A stretch of 64,000 bases of DNA from Lactobacillus rodentium (GTDB lineage Bacteria; Bacillota; Bacilli; Lactobacillales; Lactobacillaceae), in NCBI RefSeq assembly GCF_003423665.1, contig NZ_BFBY01000007.1, positions 1 to 64,000 of the forward strand, in the 5' to 3' direction. A program made the position numbers and the translations under genes. Of this stretch, positions 1 through 10,951 are shown in pieces. Within the stretch, counting starts at the first letter, position 1, and every line of letters starts with the position of its first letter. The notes below the pieces were generated by a model that did no database searches, had not been told where the DNA came from, and was given only the letters and a program-made list of their open reading frames with translations.

Positions 1-939
1 GATAAAACTGATGCTTATCATTTAGCCTTAATTCAAAGACTTTATCATCATCCAGTTAGTCAAAACCAGTCTCAGTCTTATAAGCAACTCAATACTTTAA
101 GTCGTTTCTATGACCAGCTAACAGATGATTTAGTCATAGCTAAGAATAGACTTCATCAGGCTTTACAATCAACATTTCCCGAAATTGAAAATCTATTTTC
201 TACCGCTAGAGGTAATAATTACTGGCAAATAGTTGCTCATTACCCTCATTGCGACTTAATAAGAAAAGAAAATAGAAAGCAAATTATTAATTGGCTAATG
301 AATTTAAAGGGTATTGCATTTAAACATGCACAAAAAACCGCTGATAATCTTATTGAATTAGCTCATCAAGCTTATCCAGTTGTCTCTGAGACTAGTATAG
401 AAGTTCAACAAGTACAATATTATGCCCACAGACTACTTAATCTAAGTAGACAAAGAGAACAATTAATTACAAGAATGGTTAAACTCGCTAAGACTTTGCC
501 TAATCATGATTTAGAAAATCTAGAAAGTATTCCAGGCTTTGCCCAAACTACTGCAGTCAGAGTCTTAGCAGAGTTAGGTGATTTGCGTAGATTTAGTAAT
601 GCCAATAAAATCAATGCTTTTATTGGCATAGATCCAGGTAGGTATCAGTCGGGCGAAATGGATTCTAATTTAAGTATTACTAAGCATGGCAATGCAGTAG
701 CACGTAAATTACTTTATCGAGCTATTGGTCAAATTGATAATGCGGCTAAAACTAGTCCCTGTCATATAGCTGATTATTATGAAAGCAAAAAGCTATCCTC
801 TCAAACCAAAGGGTTTAAAAAGATAGCTATTGCTTCAATACATAAACTAATCAGAACTATTTATGCCTTGATTATCAATGATCAAATATATGATTACAAC
901 GTAGCCACACATAACCAAAAAGACTTTAGTCGTAATTAA
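1..939 (+). CDS. IS110-family transposase, 5' end cut by window edge
   Basis: The reading frame is open from base 1 to the TAA at 937-939, about 312 residues, so the N-terminal part of the DEDD catalytic domain lies outside the window. The first visible residues, DKTDAYH, match the end of that domain, where the last acidic residues of the DEDD site sit. A coiled middle part follows, then a C-terminal Transposase_20 domain (IPGFAQTTAVRVLAELGD and GIDPGRYQSG). IS110 elements move through a circular intermediate and usually lack terminal inverted repeats, so the right end cannot be placed from sequence alone. The gene is intact as far as it can be seen. It is the only mobile-element gene in the window. 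Confidence 0.9.
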   Translation, partial: DKTDAYHLALIQRLYHHPVSQNQSQSYKQLNTLSRFYDQLTDDLVIAKNRLHQALQSTFPEIENLFSTARGNNYWQIVAHYPHCDLIRKENRKQIINWLMNLKGIAFKHAQKTADNLIELAHQAYPVVSETSIEVQQVQYYAHRLLNLSRQREQLITRMVKLAKTLPNHDLENLESIPGFAQTTAVRVLAELGDLRRFSNANKINAFIGIDPGRYQSGEMDSNLSITKHGNAVARKLLYRAIGQIDNAAKTSPCHIADYYESKKLSSQTKGFKKIAIASIHKLIRTIYALIINDQIYDYNVATHNQKDFSRN

Positions 940-961
940 TTGATCAAGTACATTATAACGC

Positions 962-992
962 TAAGCCCAAAAATCAGATATATTTGGGCTTA
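962..992 (+). terminator. hairpin just downstream of the transposase
   Basis: A perfect 10-bp inverted repeat (taagcccaaa / tttgggctta) sits about 25 bases after the transposase stop and is followed by a short T-rich run. It could be the transposase terminator or a structured element of the IS110 right end. The weak T-tract keeps confidence moderate. Confidence 0.45.
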
Positions 993-1099
993 TTTGTCAT
1001 GCTTAATGATAAAAATAAATCGATACTACAAAATACTTAAACTTAAATTTAAACAAAAAGCAAAGCCAAATATCGCATTGTGCTTGACTTTACGTAGAA

Positions 1100-1135
1100 A
1101 AAGAGGATACTCAATTCTTTGAGTATCCTCTTTTT
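1100..1135. terminator. bidirectional terminator between IS110 and pepT
   Basis: The stem agaggatactc / gagtatcctct is flanked by A-rich and T-rich runs on both sides. It can therefore end transcripts from either direction, most likely pepT from the minus strand. Confidence 0.75.
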
Positions 1136-1156
1136 AATGTCTGTAATTGCTTGATA

Positions 1157-2401
1157 TTACTTGTTTCTTTCAACATTCAAACGATTAATTTGGCGTAAAA
1201 CATCTACAGCCTTCCACATGGACTCTACGACCGTATATTCATAACGTCCATGCATGTTTTCTTCACCAGCAAACAAATTAGGACATGGTAAGCCCATATA
1301 AGTTAGTTGAGAGCCATCTGTTCCCCCGCGTACTGGATCTTCATTAACAGTTAATCCTTCAGCTTTATAAGCATCACGGGCTAAATCAACAATTTCCATA
1401 TGCTTCTTAAGCTCATCAGCCATATTGTAGTATTGGTCCCACATCTTTAATTTGATACGCTCAGTGCCAAATTCTTTATTCATTTTTTCAACGATGCTTT
1501 TGACTAAATTTTTACGCCTTTCAAGTCCATCTCGTTCAAAATCACGAATAATATAATCTAAATGAGCATGATCAACTGTACCATTGAAATTCATTAAATG
1601 ATAAAAACCTTCTTTACCTTCGGTATGTTCAGGAACTTCATTTTTTGGTAAAGAGTTTTGAAAATCAATTCCGACTTGAATGGCATTGATCATTTGTCCC
1701 TTGGCTACAGCAGGGTGAACGTTTACTCCTTGAATATCAAGACTAAATTGAGCTGCTGAAAAAGTTCCCCAATCTAGCTTTCCTGGTGCTTCCCCATCAA
1801 CTGTATAAGCAAAATCAGCATTAAAATCTGCTACATCGAAATGCTGAGCTCCGGTTCCAATTTCTTCATCCGGAGTAAAACCAAGTCGAATTTCACCATG
1901 CTTTTCTTCAGGATGGTTCATTAAGTATTCCGCAAAAGTTATTAACTCTGAAATACCGCATTTATCATCTCCTCCAAGTAAAGTATCCCCTGAAGCAGAA
2001 ATAATTGTCTGTCCCTGATAATTTTTTAAATGAGGAAAGACTTCCGGATCAAGATAAAAATCACTTTCACCTAGTTGAATTTTTGATTTTCCATCATAAT
2101 TTTCTGTTATTTGAGGTTTAATATTTTCAGAATTAAAATCTGCAGTATCACAGTGAGCTAATAAACCAAAAGTAGGTACCTCATAATCCAAATTGGATGG
2201 TATGGTGGCAATTACACAGCCACTTTTTTGATTATAATGTACATCCTCTAAACCTAATTCTTGAAGTTCCTTCATAATCACATTTTTCTGAAAATTTTCT
2301 TCTCTTTCTGTAGAAGGAAATCTATCTGCATGTTCATCTGAACGTGAATTTACTTTTACATACTTTAAAAATCTTGGTAATAAAGTTGGATATTCTGTCA
2401 T
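1157..2401 (-). CDS. pepT: Peptidase T (tripeptide aminopeptidase)
   Basis: Cytosolic zinc aminopeptidase of the M20B family that removes the N-terminal residue from tripeptides, part of the peptide-use pathway of lactic acid bacteria. The 414-residue length is normal for the family. Metal-ligand and catalytic motifs are visible in order: LLAHCDTADFN near residue 80, GGDDKCGIS near 142 and PDEEIGTG near 176. A dimerisation domain follows, then the C-terminal GGTDGSQLTYMGLP stretch. The start at 2401 is preceded by a good AAGGAG ribosome binding site. It is the last gene on the minus strand before the hairpin at 1100-1135 and has its own upstream gap to the nif3-like gene. Confidence 0.95.
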   Translation of the reverse strand: MTEYPTLLPRFLKYVKVNSRSDEHADRFPSTEREENFQKNVIMKELQELGLEDVHYNQKSGCVIATIPSNLDYEVPTFGLLAHCDTADFNSENIKPQITENYDGKSKIQLGESDFYLDPEVFPHLKNYQGQTIISASGDTLLGGDDKCGISELITFAEYLMNHPEEKHGEIRLGFTPDEEIGTGAQHFDVADFNADFAYTVDGEAPGKLDWGTFSAAQFSLDIQGVNVHPAVAKGQMINAIQVGIDFQNSLPKNEVPEHTEGKEGFYHLMNFNGTVDHAHLDYIIRDFERDGLERRKNLVKSIVEKMNKEFGTERIKLKMWDQYYNMADELKKHMEIVDLARDAYKAEGLTVNEDPVRGGTDGSQLTYMGLPCPNLFAGEENMHGRYEYTVVESMWKAVDVLRQINRLNVERNK

Positions 2402-2431
2402 TTTATACTCCTTACTTAATTAAAAGCTAGC

Positions 2432-3229
2432 TTAAAATAAATCTTGAAAAGGATTAGTCGAAACTTCAGATAATTCGATTCCTATCTGCCAATTAAAGTC
2501 TTTATTCCATTGTTTTAAAAGATCAAAAACCTTATATTTAAATAGTTTTTCAGTGTAATGGCCTGGATCAACTACAGTAAGGCCATTTGAAATCATGTCA
2601 TGGCCAACATGATAATAAACATCCCCAGTGATAAAAGCATCTAAGTTTTCTTCTACCGCTTGATGCCAGAATTTGCCTCCATCGCCACAAATAAAACCTA
2701 CAGTCAATACTTTCTTAGAATTATCTGCAGTAATTAACCTAACCATTGGAATTTGCATCTTTTCTTTCACATAGTAGGCAAACTCTTTAGCCGTCATTAC
2801 TTTAGGCAACTTACCTTTTCGTCCAATAGCAATCCCATCTTTATCTAAAGCAAAGGGCTCGATCTCTTTTAGTCCTAATTCTTCAGCTTCCCAATCAGCT
2901 GATCCATTTTGCGCTTTGTCTGAGTTGGTGTGAAGCGAATAAACTGTAATGTTATTAGCAATTATTTTAGCGTACATGGCCTTTTGCGGATCGCTATAAT
3001 CCAAGTTTTTTATTGGCCTAAAAATCAAGGGATGATGACTAATAATTAAATTTATCCCTTTTTCTATTGCTTCATCAACTACTTCTGGTCTAACATCTAA
3101 GGTAGTCATGACTTGCGTAACTTCTTGATCCATCGATCCAATCTGTAAGCCAACTGGATCTCCCTGCGAAGCAATCTCTTCTGGAAAAGTTTGATTTAAT
3201 TGGTCAACAATATCTTTTACTTTAGTCAT
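2432..3229 (-). CDS. Nif3-like dinuclear metal centre hexameric protein (YqfO family)
   Basis: 265 residues, the short form of the Nif3/YqfO family without the inserted PII-like domain. Conserved metal-binding segments are visible: SHHPLIFRP near residue 65, SLHTNSDKA near 98 and DPGHYTEKLF near 220. The family makes ring-shaped hexamers with two metals per subunit; its role is not firmly known, and GTP cyclohydrolase-like naming is not proven. The start overlaps the end of trmK by 8 bases. This trmK-nif3 order downstream of rpoD is common in Firmicutes and suggests translational coupling. Confidence 0.88.
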   Translation of the reverse strand: MTKVKDIVDQLNQTFPEEIASQGDPVGLQIGSMDQEVTQVMTTLDVRPEVVDEAIEKGINLIISHHPLIFRPIKNLDYSDPQKAMYAKIIANNITVYSLHTNSDKAQNGSADWEAEELGLKEIEPFALDKDGIAIGRKGKLPKVMTAKEFAYYVKEKMQIPMVRLITADNSKKVLTVGFICGDGGKFWHQAVEENLDAFITGDVYYHVGHDMISNGLTVVDPGHYTEKLFKYKVFDLLKQWNKDFNWQIGIELSEVSTNPFQDLF

Positions 3230-3908
3230 TTAGGACCTCCTCAATCATTGAAATCAAGCGCGTCGTTTCTTCTAACTTTTCATTATTTACTTTTTTTGCC
3301 TTTTGTAGATTATTTAAAAGCTTTTTCTGAAATTCCAACTGTCTTTGCCATTTCTTTAAAAAGACTGAATTTTTTTCTTTAAGTAAAAAAGGACCGAATT
3401 GAATTTCCTTGTTAGTAAGTTTTTGAGGTTGATCTACCCTTTTGGCTTTTATTAGTTCATAAATATGACCAGAAACTTCAATAATTTTTTCGGCCTGAAT
3501 GGCATATGAATTAGCCATTAACCAGTATCTTACAATTGGTTCTCCAACGTTTGGTTCCAAAATTAAGGTTTCATAGTATGTATTATTTTGAGCAGGTTTA
3601 TCAAGCAAATCAACCATTAATTTTCCACCCATCCCAGCAATTACTATTGTATCAATAGCATCTTCTGGTTTAAGCGTCTCTAAGCCAGAACCTAAGCGGG
3701 GAATAATTTGTCTTTCTAAGCCTGCCACTTTAATATCACTAATTGCATTGTTTAAAGGACCAGACGCTACATCTGATGCAATCGCAAAATTTATTTTTTT
3801 ATTTTTGACTAAAGCGATTGGTAAATATGCATGATCCGTACCTATATCTGCGATTCTAGCCTTTTCGTCTACCATGTCTGCAATTTCGGCTAAACGTTGT
3901 TCAAGCAT
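3222..3908 (-). CDS. trmK: tRNA (adenine(22)-N1)-methyltransferase
   Basis: SAM-dependent Rossmann-fold methyltransferase that makes m1A22 in tRNA, 228 residues. Motif I is seen as ADIGTDHAYLPI near residue 20, and the catalytic-loop type motif IAGMGGKLMVDLL near 80. A longer reading frame reaches 3968, but the ATG at 3908 has a clear GGAG site six bases upstream and the extension would run through the rpoD terminator hairpin, so I choose 3908. A basic C-terminal helical part (KKWQRQLEFQKKLLNN) is typical of the family. Confidence 0.9.
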   Translation of the reverse strand: MLEQRLAEIADMVDEKARIADIGTDHAYLPIALVKNKKINFAIASDVASGPLNNAISDIKVAGLERQIIPRLGSGLETLKPEDAIDTIVIAGMGGKLMVDLLDKPAQNNTYYETLILEPNVGEPIVRYWLMANSYAIQAEKIIEVSGHIYELIKAKRVDQPQKLTNKEIQFGPFLLKEKNSVFLKKWQRQLEFQKKLLNNLQKAKKVNNEKLEETTRLISMIEEVLND

Positions 3909-3942
3909 CGTTAGTCTCCTTTTATTATTAAGTATAAATAGA

Positions 3943-3977
3943 AAAAAGCTTTTGGAATCATACTCCAAAAGCTTTTT
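3943..3977. terminator. bidirectional terminator after rpoD
   Basis: A perfect 14-bp stem (aaaaagcttttgga / tccaaaagcttttt) with a 7-base loop lies directly after the rpoD stop codon on the minus strand. It separates rpoD from trmK. Confidence 0.85.
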
Positions 3978-3982
3978 AAAGA

Positions 3983-5104
3983 TTAATCTAAGAAATCTTT
4001 CAATTGATTTGAGCGACTAGGGTGACGTAATTTACGCAAAGCTTTAGCTTCAATCTGACGAATACGTTCACGAGTTACCCCAAATACTTTTCCAACTTCT
4101 TCTAAAGTACGAGTTCGTCCATCATCAAGACCGAATCTTAAACGTAAAACATTCTCTTCACGGTCAGTTAATGTATCTAAGACCTGTTCAAGTTGTTCTT
4201 TCAACAACTCGGCCGAAGCATGTTGTTCTGGACTAGTAGCATCTTTATCTTCAATAAAGTCACCTAAGTGAGAATCGTCTTCTTCACCAATTGGTGTTTC
4301 TAAAGATACAGGCTCTTGAGCAATTTTCAAAATATCCCTTACTTTATCAGTTGGCATATCCATTTCGGCACCAATCTCTTCAGGAGTTGGTTCACGTCCA
4401 AGATCTTGTAACAATTGACGTTGAATTCTAATCAACTTATTGATAGTTTCAACCATATGAACTGGAATACGAATAGTTCTTGCTTGGTCAGCGATTGCAC
4501 GTGTGATGGCTTGTCTTATCCACCAAGTTGCATAGGTTGAAAACTTGAAACCTAAACGATAATCAAACTTGTCTACGGCTTTCATTAAGCCCATGTTACC
4601 TTCCTGAATTAAATCAAGAAATGACATTCCTCTACCAATATAGCGTTTAGCAATTGATACAACTAATCTAAGGTTAGCCTCGGCAAGTTCTTGCTTAGCT
4701 TCTTCATCACCTGCTTCAATTCTCTTGGCTAATGCGATTTCTTCGTCAGCACTTAATAGTGACACCCGACCAATTTCTTTCAAGTACATTCTCACGGGAT
4801 CGTTCATCCGAATGCTTGAAGGAGCAGACATATCATTTAATTCTTTTCTTTCAACATCTTTTTGCTTCTTCAAAGCTAATTGAGAAGGTTCACCTTTTTC
4901 ATCGACAATAGAAATCCCATTGTCTTCAAATTCTTGAACTAATTGGTCGACAGCTTTCCCCTCTAATTTATAGGGTTTGATCAATTGTTCTGTAAAGTCA
5001 GTTTCTGTAATAGACTTACTTTTTTTAACATCTTTTACTACTTGCTTAACCTTTTTATCGAGGGATAAAGAAGGCATTTCTTCTGTAGCTTGTTTTTCTG
5101 CCAT
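3983..5104 (-). CDS. rpoD: RNA polymerase primary sigma factor SigA
   Basis: Housekeeping sigma factor, 373 residues, as in other lactobacilli. Region 1.1 is short (residues 1-75). Region 1.2 starts at [11 protein letters not shown]. Regions 2.1-2.4 contain [18 protein letters not shown] and [17 protein letters not shown], which open the -10 element. Region 3 is near residues 220-290. Region 4.2 ends with the helix-turn-helix [20 protein letters not shown] for -35 recognition. It lies 14 bases downstream of dnaG, the classic dnaG-rpoD macromolecular synthesis operon; rpsU is in the same region but separated by other genes. Confidence 0.97.
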   Translation of the reverse strand: MAEKQATEEMPSLSLDKKVKQVVKDVKKSKSITETDFTEQLIKPYKLEGKAVDQLVQEFEDNGISIVDEKGEPSQLALKKQKDVERKELNDMSAPSSIRMNDPVRMYLKEIGRVSLLSADEEIALAKRIEAGDEEAKQELAEANLRLVVSIAKRYIGRGMSFLDLIQEGNMGLMKAVDKFDYRLGFKFSTYATWWIRQAITRAIADQARTIRIPVHMVETINKLIRIQRQLLQDLGREPTPEEIGAEMDMPTDKVRDILKIAQEPVSLETPIGEEDDSHLGDFIEDKDATSPEQHASAELLKEQLEQVLDTLTDREENVLRLRFGLDDGRTRTLEEVGKVFGVTRERIRQIEAKALRKLRHPSRSNQLKDFLD

Positions 5105-5118
5105 ATATAAGTCCTCCT

Positions 5119-6939
5119 CTAACTTTTCAGTCTTTTTAATTCGATTATTTTTTGCGTAATTTTTAATAATTCGTCATTATCATTTTTTCGTTGAGCTTCT
5201 TTTAAGCTTAACTGTAATTTACTTAATTGCTCATCGATTTTATTTATCTCAAGAGCTTTAACCTGATCATCAATTTCTTGTTTTGAATAATCAGCTGGCA
5301 TATCTGCCATTTCTATATTTACTATTATACCCTCAATATCACTAGGAACAAAATTCATAAAGCCTTGAATTGTATGAGTTTGATCCTTACGTAAATATTC
5401 AAGCCATTTTTCTGCTATTGCGGCATATTCTTGATCGGGAAAAAGGAAGTTATTTTCTAATAAGTAATCTCTAGCTTCTTCACTATGAATAAATAAATAA
5501 AGTAGGCGCTGCAAACTCTTGGTTTTGGGATTAGCGGTTTCTTTATTTTCAGTTATTACTGCGTCATTATTGAGAGTAGAATTAACTTCTGGTAATTGCA
5601 AAGAAATTTGATTTTGATTCCGACGTTGTTGAACACGTCGCTGTTTTCTTTGTTCTCTAAGTAGAGAAACTTTCAATGATTCAATTGTTACATTGGCTTC
5701 TTTGGCCAGATCATTGATATAAATATCACTTGCCACCGGATCATTTAGACTAGCAATTAATGCAATAGCATCATTGACATAAGCTAATTTTTCTCGTTCA
5801 TTATGCAAATTATATTTTAAAGCCGTTCTTTGCAACAAAAACTTAGTTGGAGCTAATGCACCTTCAACTTCATTCTGATATTTCTCTTTACCATATTTTT
5901 TTACATATTCATCAGGATCGAGATTATCAGGTAAAACAACGATACCTAAATTAAAACCGGCAACTTGATTAAAAAGCGTTATTGCTCTTTCAGCAGCATG
6001 AATTCCTGGGTTATCACCATCATAATTAATAATTACATTAGGCGTGATTCTTCTTAAGATATAAACCTGTTCACTAGTTAAACTAGTTCCCATAGAAGCT
6101 ACTCCAGATCTAATTCCGGCCTTATAAGCTGCAATTACATCCATATAACCTTCATAAAGAATTAGATGACCTTCATCTCGAACAGCCTTTTTAGCTTCAC
6201 TAAGATGATAGAGTAATTTTGATTTAGTAAAAATTTCTGTTTCAGGACTATTAACATACTTTGCTATTTCTGGATCATCTGAAATGCGTCTTCCCGAAAA
6301 AGCAATTGTTCTTCCTGTCTCATTCATCAGCGGAAACATTAATCGATCTCTAAAACGATCAAATAATTGACCATCTTTTGACTCAACAAATAAACCACTT
6401 CGTTGAAGCAAGTCATCTTCATAGCCTTGTTGCTTTAAAAATGTTAAAAGAATTTGATCATTATCTGGGGCATAACCGATCTGAAAATGATTTAAAATAT
6501 CCTCATTCAAATCACGATTTTTAGCATAGGTTAAGCCTTTTTCACCAGCCTTGGTAGTTAACAAAATGTGATGGTAAAATTCAGTAGCATCTTGATACAT
6601 CTTTAATAATGGACTAAGAGTGGTACTTTTAGTACCAACCCCATTAGGCATTGAAATATTAGCAAGTTCTGCTACTCGCTTTACACTTTCAGGAAAGGTT
6701 AAATTTTCTTGATACATTAAAAACTTAAATACATTACCACCCTTACCACAGCCGAAACATTTAAAAAATTGTTTATTTTCACTTACTGTAAATGAAGGGG
6801 TTTTTTCCTGGTGAAATGGGCACAAACCAATGTAATCTTTGCCCTTTTTTTCTAAAGAAACATATTGGCTAATGACATCAACAATATTTACGGCATTACT
6901 AACTTCATTAATAAAACTTTCTGGAATTCGACCTGCCAT
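5119..6939 (-). CDS. dnaG: DNA primase
   Basis: Makes RNA primers at the replication fork, 606 residues. The N-terminal CHC2 zinc finger is complete ([11 protein letters not shown] at about residue 41 and [11 protein letters not shown] near 61). The TOPRIM core includes [12 protein letters not shown] near residue 260 and INYDGDNPG near 305. The C-terminal helicase-binding part carries an Arg/Gln-rich linker around residues 430-445 and a coiled segment at the end. The start is ATG at 6939. It follows glyS by about 15 bases, so glyQ-glyS-dnaG-rpoD probably share read-through transcription. Confidence 0.96.
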   Translation of the reverse strand: MAGRIPESFINEVSNAVNIVDVISQYVSLEKKGKDYIGLCPFHQEKTPSFTVSENKQFFKCFGCGKGGNVFKFLMYQENLTFPESVKRVAELANISMPNGVGTKSTTLSPLLKMYQDATEFYHHILLTTKAGEKGLTYAKNRDLNEDILNHFQIGYAPDNDQILLTFLKQQGYEDDLLQRSGLFVESKDGQLFDRFRDRLMFPLMNETGRTIAFSGRRISDDPEIAKYVNSPETEIFTKSKLLYHLSEAKKAVRDEGHLILYEGYMDVIAAYKAGIRSGVASMGTSLTSEQVYILRRITPNVIINYDGDNPGIHAAERAITLFNQVAGFNLGIVVLPDNLDPDEYVKKYGKEKYQNEVEGALAPTKFLLQRTALKYNLHNEREKLAYVNDAIALIASLNDPVASDIYINDLAKEANVTIESLKVSLLREQRKQRRVQQRRNQNQISLQLPEVNSTLNNDAVITENKETANPKTKSLQRLLYLFIHSEEARDYLLENNFLFPDQEYAAIAEKWLEYLRKDQTHTIQGFMNFVPSDIEGIIVNIEMADMPADYSKQEIDDQVKALEINKIDEQLSKLQLSLKEAQRKNDNDELLKITQKIIELKRLKS

Positions 6940-6954
6940 TAGTTTTACTTTCCT

Positions 6955-9030
6955 CTATTTTATTACTAATTGACTTAAATCCCCAATTCGTTCAGCCAAA
7001 TTATTAACTCTTGCAATTTGTGCTAAACGATTAGCTTTAATTTTTTCATCCTTATCAAGAATCATATTTGATTCAAAGAAATTATCAATAATTGGTTGCA
7101 ATTCTACAAAGCCATTATATAAATCAGCTATAGATAAATCTTCTTGTTCTTCAAATTGATTTACTGCAGCAAATAACTCGTTTTCGCTATTTGATTCAAA
7201 GAGTTCTGGATTAATTTGAATCTTATTATCAAATTTAGCCTTATCAAGAATATTATTAATTCTATTTAAACTTTCTACGACTGGTTTAAAGTCTTGATCA
7301 TCATGATGTGCTTGCAAAGTCTTAGCCGCTTCAAGCATTTGGATTGGATCCTGTTGGCTTGAAGCAAGAACAGCATCAATAACATCATATGAATAATTAT
7401 TAGTTTGTAAGTATTGCTTAATTCTATCTCTAATAAAGCTTGAAATTTCGTCTTCTTGATCTTGACCCTTTGGCAATTTTGCTGGTGTCTTACCGTTTAG
7501 GATTTCAATGAGATCTTGCAAAATTTGTTTAATAGATAATGACCAATTTTCATTTAATAAGATTCTTACAATTCCATAAGCGCTTCTTCTTAAAGCATAG
7601 GGATCATTAGAAGAACTTGGAATCATTCCAGCACCAAAGAAGGAAATAATAGTATCTAATTTTTCTGCAATCGAAAGTAGTGAACCAACGACAGAAGAAG
7701 GTAATTTTCCTTCAGCACTAATTGGCATATAACTTTCTCTGATCGCATTACTTACATTTTCATTTTCTCCGGCTAACTTAGCATAATGCATTCCCATTAC
7801 ACCTTGTAATTCAGCAAATTCACCAACCATCGCTGTTACTAGATCAAATTTATAAATGTCAGCAGCACGATCAAAATCCTTAACTTCATCATCTGATAAA
7901 CCGAGCTGATTAGCTAAGTAATCACCAATTAATTTAACACGAAGCATATGTTCAGCGACTGAACCAATTTTATCGTGGAAGGAAACATTGGCTAATTTAT
8001 CTACAAAATGAGAAAGCGGATATTTCTTATCCTCATCATAGAAGAATTGCGCATCATCTAAACGTGCAACAAGAACCTTTTCGTTACCAGAAATGACATT
8101 ATCTAAGTATTCACTATTACCATTTCTAATAGAAATGAAGTGGTTAATTAATTTACCATCTTCATCATAAACTTCAAAGTAACGTTGATTATCTTTCATA
8201 GAAGTAATAAGGACTTCATCTGGAATATTAAGATACTTTTCATCAAAACTACCCGCAAATACTGTTGGATATTCAACTAGGTTTGTAACTTCTTCTAGTA
8301 AACCTTGATCAATATTAACTTTCCAATTGTGTTGTGCAGCTAATTCATTAATTTGATTTAAAATAATACCTTTACGTTCATCAGCATCAGCAATAACATA
8401 TTGGCTCTTTAATGCTTCTTCATAATCATCAGCATTAGCCAAAACGACACTATCACCTAAGAAACGATGTCCTTGCGTTTTACGACCAGCAACAATATCC
8501 AATAACTTGACAGGAATTACTTCACTGCCGAATAAAGAAACCATCCAGTGAATAGGACGAACAAATTCAAAATCACCAGAAGCTCCCCAACGCATCTTAG
8601 TTGGGAAATTCATGTCTTCAACAATCTCACTCATTCCCATTAGGATGTCTTCGGCTTTTTTACCCTCTTTTTGAACATGGACATAAGCATATTCAGTGCC
8701 CTTTAACTCTTCAAAATAAATGTCATCAGTGGTCATTCCTTGTCCACGTACAAAACCTTCAGCGGCTTTAGTCCAGTTGCCATCAGCATCTTGAGCAATC
8801 TTTTTTGCTGGTCCTTTTTTTACTTCATCAATATCAGCTTGTTTTTCAGCTAGATCTTGCACCAAAATTGTTAAACGACGTGGCGTAGAAAAAGTTTTAA
8901 TATCTTTGAAAGATAGACCATTTTCTTTTAAAAATTTTTTAGTTCTGTCAGCTAATTGTTTAACACTACGAGAAACAACATGTGCTGGCATTTCTTCAGT
9001 TCCAACTTCAAATAAATAATCTTTAGTCAT
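6955..9030 (-). CDS. glyS: Glycyl-tRNA synthetase beta subunit
   Basis: Beta chain of the alpha2beta2 bacterial glycyl-tRNA synthetase, 691 residues. It carries tRNA-binding and anticodon-recognition parts. The family N-terminus is clear ([12 protein letters not shown]), as are [19 protein letters not shown] near residue 145 and [15 protein letters not shown] near 475. The C-terminal DALR-like anticodon-binding domain is near residues 580-680. It overlaps glyQ by 8 bases, consistent with a coupled operon under the Gly T-box. Confidence 0.96.
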   Translation of the reverse strand: MTKDYLFEVGTEEMPAHVVSRSVKQLADRTKKFLKENGLSFKDIKTFSTPRRLTILVQDLAEKQADIDEVKKGPAKKIAQDADGNWTKAAEGFVRGQGMTTDDIYFEELKGTEYAYVHVQKEGKKAEDILMGMSEIVEDMNFPTKMRWGASGDFEFVRPIHWMVSLFGSEVIPVKLLDIVAGRKTQGHRFLGDSVVLANADDYEEALKSQYVIADADERKGIILNQINELAAQHNWKVNIDQGLLEEVTNLVEYPTVFAGSFDEKYLNIPDEVLITSMKDNQRYFEVYDEDGKLINHFISIRNGNSEYLDNVISGNEKVLVARLDDAQFFYDEDKKYPLSHFVDKLANVSFHDKIGSVAEHMLRVKLIGDYLANQLGLSDDEVKDFDRAADIYKFDLVTAMVGEFAELQGVMGMHYAKLAGENENVSNAIRESYMPISAEGKLPSSVVGSLLSIAEKLDTIISFFGAGMIPSSSNDPYALRRSAYGIVRILLNENWSLSIKQILQDLIEILNGKTPAKLPKGQDQEDEISSFIRDRIKQYLQTNNYSYDVIDAVLASSQQDPIQMLEAAKTLQAHHDDQDFKPVVESLNRINNILDKAKFDNKIQINPELFESNSENELFAAVNQFEEQEDLSIADLYNGFVELQPIIDNFFESNMILDKDEKIKANRLAQIARVNNLAERIGDLSQLVIK

Positions 9031-9940
9031 TTTCTTGCCCCGCCTTCTGTTTTTCTTCTTGGTGTTTTAGTAATGGGAAGCCACGTTTTTCACGTTCTTC
9101 GACAAATCCTTGAGCAGCTAAATGAGCTAAATTTCTAATTCGTGATAAGTAACCTGCTCTTTCAGTAACTGATACTGCACCACGTGCATCCAATAAGTTA
9201 AAAGTATGGCTACATTTAAGAATATAATCATATGCAGGATGAATTAAATTAAGACTCAATAAACGTTTAGCTGTTGCTTCATAGTTATCGAAATCTTTTA
9301 ATAATTGTTCTTGATCACTTTCTTCAAAAGCATACTTAGAATGTTCATATTCTGGTTGTTTGAAAATATCACGATAGAGAACGCCGTCTCCCCATTCAAG
9401 ATCAAAAACGGAATTAACATCTTGGATATAAGAAGCAAGTCTTTCAACCCCATATGTAATTTCACTCATTGTTGGTTTAACATCTAGTTCACCCACAACT
9501 TGGAAATAAGTGAATTGAGAAACTTCCATTCCATCAAGCCATACTTCCCAACCAACACCGGCACATCCCATTGATGGGTTAGCCCAGTTATCTTCAACGA
9601 AACGAATATCGTGTTCTAAAGGTTCAATACCCAAAACACGTAGACTATCAAGATAATATTGTTGAATTTCTTTTGGAGCAGGTTTCATTACTACTTGGAA
9701 TTGATGGTGTTGATACAATCTATTAGGGTTGTCACCATAACGACCATCCGCTGGTCTTCTTGATGGTTCAACATAACAAGCCTTCCAAGGTTCAGGACCT
9801 ACAGCACGCAAAAAAGTATATGGACTCATGGTTCCGGCCCCTTTTTGTTCATCATATGAAGGCATAATCATACAACCTTTTGAGGCCCAGAACTGTTCCA
9901 ATTTAAAAATCATATCTTGGACGTTCAGTTTTTCTGACAT
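9023..9940 (-). CDS. glyQ: Glycyl-tRNA synthetase alpha subunit
   Basis: Catalytic class II alpha chain, 305 residues, that activates glycine and with GlyS charges tRNA-Gly. Typical segments are [14 protein letters not shown] near residue 18, [16 protein letters not shown] near 48 and [12 protein letters not shown] near 77. It is the first gene of the operon. The ATG at 9940 has an upstream GAGGAGAG site right after the T-box terminator, which supports control by uncharged tRNA-Gly. Confidence 0.97.
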   Translation of the reverse strand: MSEKLNVQDMIFKLEQFWASKGCMIMPSYDEQKGAGTMSPYTFLRAVGPEPWKACYVEPSRRPADGRYGDNPNRLYQHHQFQVVMKPAPKEIQQYYLDSLRVLGIEPLEHDIRFVEDNWANPSMGCAGVGWEVWLDGMEVSQFTYFQVVGELDVKPTMSEITYGVERLASYIQDVNSVFDLEWGDGVLYRDIFKQPEYEHSKYAFEESDQEQLLKDFDNYEATAKRLLSLNLIHPAYDYILKCSHTFNLLDARGAVSVTERAGYLSRIRNLAHLAAQGFVEEREKRGFPLLKHQEEKQKAGQEND

Positions 9941-9954
9941 AATAATCTCTCCTC

Positions 9955-10160
9955 ACAACATAGGCATTAAAAAAGCCTATGCAAAAATTGCATAGGGACG
10001 ATTAATTCGCGGTTCCACCCTAATTCAGGAAGTTATATTCTTCCTGCTCTTAATTCTATTTTAGCTTAAAGGTGCCTTTTCCTAGGTGTACTTTCACCAT
10101 CTTACACTCGCTAGACTAGTACTTTTTTTATCCTTTAATTCCCACTAAAATCATGTTTAT
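9955..10160 (-). promoter_or_regulatory. Glycine T-box leader of glyQS
   Basis: Minus-strand leader with the conserved T-box sequence ggtggaaccgcg at about 10007-10018. It is followed by a rho-independent terminator (cctatgcaa / ttgcatagg then T-tract) at about 9970-9998. In stem I the 3' side of the specifier loop reads GGC followed by A, just before the closing CCTTT (GGC at 10074-10076), which gives glycine. Uncharged tRNA-Gly would stabilise the antiterminator and allow glyQS expression. Confidence 0.92.
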
Positions 10161-10198
10161 ATTTTATCACGAATATCGTGTTTTTTCTACGTGTTAGG

Positions 10199-10951
10199 TT
10201 AATTAAACGTAAGTTCATCAAGAAATTTTTTACTTTTAAGATTAAGATCTAAATATGCACTATATATGCGATTAATCACTTTTTTCGTTTGAAATTTTAA
10301 CTTTTCATTAATATTAATAGCACCTAATCTTTCAATTCTAACAAGGGCTAAAGTTCTAAGTAAAGCGACTACTTTAGGATTTAGGTGCATACGTTCGGGG
10401 ACTAGGTGAAAATGTTCATTACATACAATTCCACCCTTTTCCAGTGAATAATCAAATATACCTTGTTCTTTGCCACAAATAATACAAGCTTTTAGTTGTG
10501 GCTTTACACCATAAACTTGGAGAACTTTTAATTCGACCATCTGCTTAATTACTTCAGGATCAATATTTTCATTAATTCTTTGTAAAGCAGTAAAAATCAA
10601 ATCATAGGTTGGACCAAGACTTTGATACTCAATAAAAGCATGATCAACTAAGTCCAACAGATAACTTGCATAAGCTTGTTTAACTAAATCATTAAAAATT
10701 TGATCAAATTGTTTGATATTCTTATAGGTTCGTAAACTACTAATACCCTTACCACTTGTATTAATTACATAATTACCAAAAGAATAGTTTAAGGTTGCGG
10801 GACCAAGTTTAGATTTAGGTCGATAAGCTCCTCTAATATCTAAAGTGAAAATTCCTCGTTCTTTAGAAAAAACTTTACAAAGAGCATCTGCTTCTTTATA
10901 TTTTTTTCTTTTAAAAATAATTCCTTGAACTTCTTCTAGTTCTCGTGCCAT
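10199..10951 (-). CDS. recO: DNA repair protein RecO
   Basis: RecFOR-pathway mediator that loads RecA and anneals ssDNA, 250 residues. An N-terminal OB fold (residues 1-80, [19 protein letters not shown]) is followed by a helical domain. A zinc-binding region with CIICGKEQG near residue 155 and VCNEHFH near 176 is partly kept. The start ATG overlaps the era stop by one base, the usual Firmicutes order ybeY-era-recO. Confidence 0.94.
   Translation of the reverse strand: MARELEEVQGIIFKRKKYKEADALCKVFSKERGIFTLDIRGAYRPKSKLGPATLNYSFGNYVINTSGKGISSLRTYKNIKQFDQIFNDLVKQAYASYLLDLVDHAFIEYQSLGPTYDLIFTALQRINENIDPEVIKQMVELKVLQVYGVKPQLKACIICGKEQGIFDYSLEKGGIVCNEHFHLVPERMHLNPKVVALLRTLALVRIERLGAININEKLKFQTKKVINRIYSAYLDLNLKSKKFLDELTFN

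Noticed and set aside
940-1122. 60-residue ORF on the plus strand after the transposase
   Set aside because: It begins right after the transposase stop without a ribosome binding site and covers two hairpins; the composition is that of AT-rich non-coding DNA.
10165-10190. Hairpin cacgaatatcgtg followed by T residues near the end of recO
   Set aside because: The T-tract is on the plus strand, while recO is on the minus strand, so it is not a convincing recO terminator.
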